From Chloroflexota bacterium (GTDB lineage Bacteria; Chloroflexota; Anaerolineae; Anaerolineales; UBA11579), in contig VRUJ01000005.1 of NCBI GenBank assembly GCA_019456165.1, positions 62,001-126,000 of the forward strand: a stretch of 64,000 nucleotides of DNA. Direction: 5' to 3'. This document shows positions 60,257-64,000 of the stretch, piece by piece (position 1 is the first letter of the stretch; each line of letters starts with the position of its first letter). The notes beneath the pieces are model-generated. The model did not search any database and was not told the DNA's origin. It was given only the letters and a program-made list of their open reading frames with translations. Both the position numbers and the translations under genes were made by a program.

Positions 60257-62773
60257 TCAAGGCACTAGCCGCAGATATCCCTCTGTATCTGCTTCAATGG
60301 CGGAACGCTCCCAATGCATGGGCACGTACTGCCCCAAACGCCATAGACCGGCCATGTCTATGTAGTGCTCGTGGCCGGCGTGCCCAGACTGCCCGGCAGG
60401 ATAAATGGTCAGCGAGTTCTGCAAATTGCCCAAATCCACGATCATACGCATTGAAGGCGAGCCAGATGAGAGGCTGTAGTCTTCAGCGGAGGCGTTCCAA
60501 CTTGTCGCGTTGACTATCGAGGGTCCTCCAGCTATTGCAAACGGACCGCGATTAAAAATGCTGTTGATTAACGGCAGGTTGTCCATCACGCCGTGGGCAT
60601 AATTGATCACGTGCAGCTCACCCCAGGCCCAATCAGTCGGGTCTCTACCCAGACGGTCTTCAAGGTCATCCACGGCAGCCTCTAAAGCCTGCAAGAATAT
60701 GGCGTCGCGGCTCTCAGAAGCCTCTGTGTTTTGGTCATCCCACCAGGCGTTGCTTGGTTCGTCAAGCAGCCCATACAGCACATATAACCAGCGGGCGCTA
60801 CCACCCGGCCAACTATCCTCAGGAAGTTCGTCCTGAAATGTCGCGGCCAGCAGGTGTTTCCAAAATGCTGCGTACATGGCTGCGGCTGGGCTGTCGATAT
60901 CCATCTGGAAATCCCAACCGTTGAGCAAGGCACGCGCTTCTTCTAAGCCCTCATCGTCAACAGTAATCTGCATAAGATAGGGCACGATCGCCTCAGCGGT
61001 AAGGTCTTTGTTATCGTACTGCATTTGTTGGAAGTATGCTCTGTCGATCAACCCTGGCGCTTGCTCGATCATATCCACAATGCGTTGGGCGCGGTTGGGG
61101 TAGGCCCACACATCCGTGATGTGGAATGGGTAAGTCTCATCAACCACTGGATTATTGGCGGTGACGATATAGCCCTCTGGAGGATTGAGCACAAAGGGTA
61201 GGTTATCAAAGGGGATGAACCCCTCCCATTCATATTCGTCCGTCCAACCAGGCACGGGTAGCCGCCCATCACCACTCGTTCGGATGGGAATCATGCCGGG
61301 CATTTGGTAAGCGATATTGCCATCCACATCCGCATAAAGTAAATTTTGCGCAGGGACTGCAAAATCACGCGCAGCCTCGCGGAACTCTTCCCAATTTTGG
61401 GCACGGTTGAAACCTAATATAGCTTTCAAAGTAAAGCTAGGCTCTAAAGCAGTCCAACGTAAAGCAATGGCATAGTTCTCAGGCAGGTCAATCCCGGCTT
61501 CTTCAGAGAAATCTTCCAGGTCTCCGTACACATCTGAGATGATCGGGCCGTGGCGTGTTATGCGCACTCTCACATCGACCAATTCGTCGCCGCCCACGTT
61601 TAAAGTCTCAGTGATAATATCCATATCCACCCAATCGCCGTTGACTTCATATTGGTCAGGGTTGTCTGGGTTGAGTTTCTCGATATACAGGTCCATCACG
61701 TCTGCGCCAACATTGGTCAGACCCCAGGCAATGCGGTCGTTGTGCCCGATCACGATCCCGGGAGCGCCTAACAGCGAGTACCCCTGAAGTTCAATATTGC
61801 AATCTGGCCCTATGGGAGCGCAGTGCAGCCCAATCTGGTGCCAAATGTGCGGGATGCTGTGTTCCAAATGGGGGTCGTTAGCCAGCATTGCATCCCCGGT
61901 GGCAGATAATTCGCCAGAGATCGCCCAACTGTTCGAACCCACCATAGACTCCCCGCCCCCGCCAACCAGGGCATCCAAAGCTGCCACACGCTGGCCGACT
62001 GTTTCGAGAAGGGAGTTCACCGCAGCCAATTGAGTGCTGCTGTAACCGTAAGTCGCCGATATTTCACCGGAGAAAGGTGACTGGTCGTTAACGATAACCG
62101 GTCCATCGCTGGGATACGGCGGGATAATATCGTCGAGCTGCTGCTGATTAATCGTATCCAGCAATAAGGCACGTTCAATCTCATCATCCATGTTGCTGGC
62201 AAGCTGCCAGGCCATCGCTTTAGGTAAGCTGAGCGAAAAGAGCGGTTCCCAGGCATCTGGTTCGTAGCCCCGGTTGAGAATTGGCAGGAAGACGTATTCC
62301 AGGCTGATTTCGCTGCCCTCGTATTCAGCCAGGTATGCATTCACCCCTTCCGAATAAGCTTCGAGAACGGCGATGGTGGCGTCATCAAGCAGCTCAAGCT
62401 CCGCGCGGGCTACGCGTTCCCAGCCTAACGTTTGCAGGAACATGTCAGTATCCAACATCACACTTCCCAACAGCTCTGACAGGCGGCCGGTGCTTAAATG
62501 GCGCTGAAAATCCATCTGCCAGAAGCGGTCCTGTGCCTGCAGGAAACCCTGAGCAAAGAAAAGGTCATGCTCAGTAGTGGCATACACGTGGGGGATTCCC
62601 ATCGCGTCACGGTAAATATCCACCGGTGCATCCAGCCCCGGGAGAGTGATCTCTCCATCTATTTGGGGGTAGGATTTGCGCCTGGTTGGCGGCAAGAAAA
62701 TGGCAATCGCTATTACAACCAAGACAATGAAAACTCCTAAACCGATCAATATCCTTTTCAAAACTCGAGACAT
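60257..62773 (-). CDS. Penicillin-acylase-family (Ntn) hydrolase
   Basis: 838 residues from the ATG at 62773 (GGAGG 5 bases upstream). An N-terminal helix (about 8-28) exports or anchors it. The self-cleaving Ntn centre is GSNSWAISG: Ser after Asn becomes the new N-terminus of the beta chain, and LANDPHL, WGLTNVGADVMDLY and FNRAQNWEEF match the family. Members cleave amide bonds of beta-lactams, acyl-homoserine lactones or related compounds; which one is not clear. Active maturation is expected. Single gene. Confidence 0.92.
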   Translation of the reverse strand: MSRVLKRILIGLGVFIVLVVIAIAIFLPPTRRKSYPQIDGEITLPGLDAPVDIYRDAMGIPHVYATTEHDLFFAQGFLQAQDRFWQMDFQRHLSTGRLSELLGSVMLDTDMFLQTLGWERVARAELELLDDATIAVLEAYSEGVNAYLAEYEGSEISLEYVFLPILNRGYEPDAWEPLFSLSLPKAMAWQLASNMDDEIERALLLDTINQQQLDDIIPPYPSDGPVIVNDQSPFSGEISATYGYSSTQLAAVNSLLETVGQRVAALDALVGGGGESMVGSNSWAISGELSATGDAMLANDPHLEHSIPHIWHQIGLHCAPIGPDCNIELQGYSLLGAPGIVIGHNDRIAWGLTNVGADVMDLYIEKLNPDNPDQYEVNGDWVDMDIITETLNVGGDELVDVRVRITRHGPIISDVYGDLEDFSEEAGIDLPENYAIALRWTALEPSFTLKAILGFNRAQNWEEFREAARDFAVPAQNLLYADVDGNIAYQMPGMIPIRTSGDGRLPVPGWTDEYEWEGFIPFDNLPFVLNPPEGYIVTANNPVVDETYPFHITDVWAYPNRAQRIVDMIEQAPGLIDRAYFQQMQYDNKDLTAEAIVPYLMQITVDDEGLEEARALLNGWDFQMDIDSPAAAMYAAFWKHLLAATFQDELPEDSWPGGSARWLYVLYGLLDEPSNAWWDDQNTEASESRDAIFLQALEAAVDDLEDRLGRDPTDWAWGELHVINYAHGVMDNLPLINSIFNRGPFAIAGGPSIVNATSWNASAEDYSLSSGSPSMRMIVDLGNLQNSLTIYPAGQSGHAGHEHYIDMAGLWRLGQYVPMHWERSAIEADTEGYLRLVP

Positions 62774-63008
62774 CATAACCTCCATAGATAATAATTTCGC
62801 ATCAAGCTACCTGACACTTTTAGTGATGCAATTCAATCTTGTAAGCCAAAACCACGATTTGTCATTTCTCATTCTTTTGCATCTTTATAAAAACTTACAG
62901 GTGGTCAGATTTCGCATGAGATAAACAGGATTATATCCTGCAAAACTAGCTTAATCGAAATTATATACAACTTTTAATCTAGCTTGGTAAGGGTGCTGTT
63001 GGGATATC

Positions 63009-63386
63009 TTATGACTCTCGCATTGCCACAACCATAGCAATGGCGTGTTCGTGCGTGTGGCTTATGCTCACCGACCATGATTTGAAGTTTTTTTCCTCAG
63101 CAATGCGCAAGGCTTCGCCGTGTAAATGCAAGATTGGTTCTTTAGCAGGTCCGGGTAAAATTTCGATCTCAGTCCATTCAACATCACCGATCCCCGTACA
63201 TAACGCTTTTGCAACGGCTTCTTTTGCCGCGAATCGAGCCGCCAGAGATGGAATGTTGTCGCTATATAGGCTTAGTTCTTTGTTGGTGTATATTCGTTTC
63301 AGGAAGCGCGCCCCGTGACGTTCGATAGCATTTTTAACCCGCTCCACCTCGATCATGTCAACTCCGGTTTGCAGAATAGGAATCAT
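63009..63386 (-). CDS. acpS: Holo-[acyl-carrier-protein] synthase
   Basis: 125 residues. TGVDMIEVERVKNAIERHG (Mg-binding Asp) and LAARFAAKEAVAKAL (Mg-binding Glu) are the AcpS signature, with VSISHTHEHAIAMVVA at the end. It moves 4'-phosphopantetheine from CoA to the acyl carrier protein, switching on fatty acid synthesis (fabI is at 50145). Starts 9 bases after the M16 peptidase ends, so probably cotranscribed. Confidence 0.94.
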   Translation of the reverse strand: MIPILQTGVDMIEVERVKNAIERHGARFLKRIYTNKELSLYSDNIPSLAARFAAKEAVAKALCTGIGDVEWTEIEILPGPAKEPILHLHGEALRIAEEKNFKSWSVSISHTHEHAIAMVVAMRES

Positions 63387-63395
63387 GCTAATACC

Positions 63396-64000
63396 TCACC
63401 CCTGGATTTTTGGCGGTCCAGCCACGGCTATTCCAAGGCGTTCAGGGTCCAGGTAATTGGCAGCCGCGGCCATAATATCCTGGCGAGTAACCGCGTTTAC
63501 CAGCTCAGGGTAGCGTTGATAATAATCCAAGCCCAATTGGTAACGTTCCAGAACCAGCATCGCACCTGCCACGCCAGCATTAGACTCAAGTGAAAGCGGC
63601 AGCCGGCCTATGTAATTGCTTTGGCTATCGCTTAATTCTTCCTCACTGACCAATTCTGTTACGAAGCGCTTGATCTCTTGTTCAATCAAATTGACAACCT
63701 TTTTCTCATTTGTGGGATTCACTCCAGCCATCGCAGTCCACGGGCCAGGTCCCAAACCGCCATTCAGACTGCTGTAAGCATAATATGCCAGCCCAGATTG
63801 CACCCTAACCACCTCCCCGATCCGGCCCATCATTCCAAAACGACCCAGGATATTATTTCCTAAAGAAGCAGCCATATAATCGGGAGAACTGCGCATAGGG
63901 CCAGCCGTTCCAATAAATAGGTCGCTCTGACTTTTCCCCTGAATTTCCAGCCTATTGGTAACTCCTTTTTCAAGGGGTGTCCATTCTGGGAGCGAGGGGG
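63396..64000 (-). CDS. M16-family zinc peptidase (C-terminal part)
   Basis: The reverse strand is open from the window edge to the stop at 63396-63398, giving about 201 C-terminal residues. FIGTAGPMRSSPDYMAASLGNNILG, GRIGEVVRVQSGLAYYAYSSLNGG and PWTAMAGVNPTNEKK are typical of the inactive second half of M16 (insulinase/pitrilysin) peptidases; the HxxEH zinc site would be upstream and outside. Precedes acpS. Confidence 0.88.
   Translation of the reverse strand, partial: PSLPEWTPLEKGVTNRLEIQGKSQSDLFIGTAGPMRSSPDYMAASLGNNILGRFGMMGRIGEVVRVQSGLAYYAYSSLNGGLGPGPWTAMAGVNPTNEKKVVNLIEQEIKRFVTELVSEEELSDSQSNYIGRLPLSLESNAGVAGAMLVLERYQLGLDYYQRYPELVNAVTRQDIMAAAANYLDPERLGIAVAGPPKIQG

Noticed and set aside
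1-64000. tRNA, rRNA and CRISPR arrays
   Set aside because: No T-arm (GGTTCGAAT-type) plus acceptor pairs, no conserved rRNA blocks and no evenly spaced direct repeats were found by eye.

Overview
The window looks like a chromosomal segment (no phage or plasmid block, no rRNA or tRNA gene, no CRISPR array seen) from a bacterium that is probably in Chloroflexota, most likely Anaerolineae-like. This is inference from gene content: many exported lipoproteins with Pro-Thr-rich or acidic linkers, a T-box leader on thrS, a DUF2723 membrane protein, a Sec-route envelope proteome without outer-membrane genes, paired housekeeping genes in short operons, and many short GC palindromes between genes. About 69 protein genes are called; they are densely packed on both strands.

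Layout. 1-9400: the start of glyQ, a LysM surface protein, an MscS channel, secreted proteins, a GNAT enzyme, a CoA-binding protein, a DoxX protein and a holin-like membrane protein around a palindrome-rich control region, and a zinc alcohol dehydrogenase. 9400-11960: thrS behind a complete T-box leader, then a 126-bp MITE-like element. 11960-20510: a saccharopine-dehydrogenase-like enzyme; an overlapping operon of two signal-peptide-less HtrA-type proteases and a LuxR regulator with a ruined receiver domain; an SDR, an ABC exporter, a methyltransferase and an LppM-like lipoprotein. 20600-28350: a DUF2723 protein, a DUF5666-like protein, a MerR/CopZ-like metal operon with a CueR-type promoter, a membrane-anchored sulfite-oxidase-like protein, and an AbrB/PIN toxin-antitoxin pair with its own palindromic operator. 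28400-32270: an alcohol dehydrogenase, a flavin reductase, a haloalkane dehalogenase and an enoyl-CoA hydratase. 32300-33740: infC-rpmI-rplT, with infC starting at ATA. 33760-53480: mixed metabolism (aminopeptidase M29, macro domain, TrmH, DUF711, phosphatase, PQQ-type sugar dehydrogenase, DUF1232 pair, EamA pair, double-hotdog thioesterase overlapping a small HD hydrolase, GH26-like glycosidase, moaA, HAD, Mpg, fabI, bactofilin, epimerase, methyltransferase).

53800-60200 is the most interesting stretch: an anchored HExxH protein, then a gene whose reading frame is broken only by a TGA at the first cysteine of a thioredoxin-fold CxxC motif. Read as selenocysteine, this gives a 411-residue lipoprotein that joins a DsbA-like domain to a cyclophilin, with a candidate SECIS hairpin directly after the TGA. 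It overlaps (ATGA) a PrsW-type intramembrane protease and is followed by two nearly identical DedA genes. Together they suggest an envelope protein folding and quality-control locus. The window ends with a penicillin-acylase-family enzyme, acpS and part of an M16 peptidase.

Limits: everything comes from reading the bases and translations by eye. No searches, folding or composition statistics were run, so family names rest on recognised motifs, and promoters and operators are pattern matches only.
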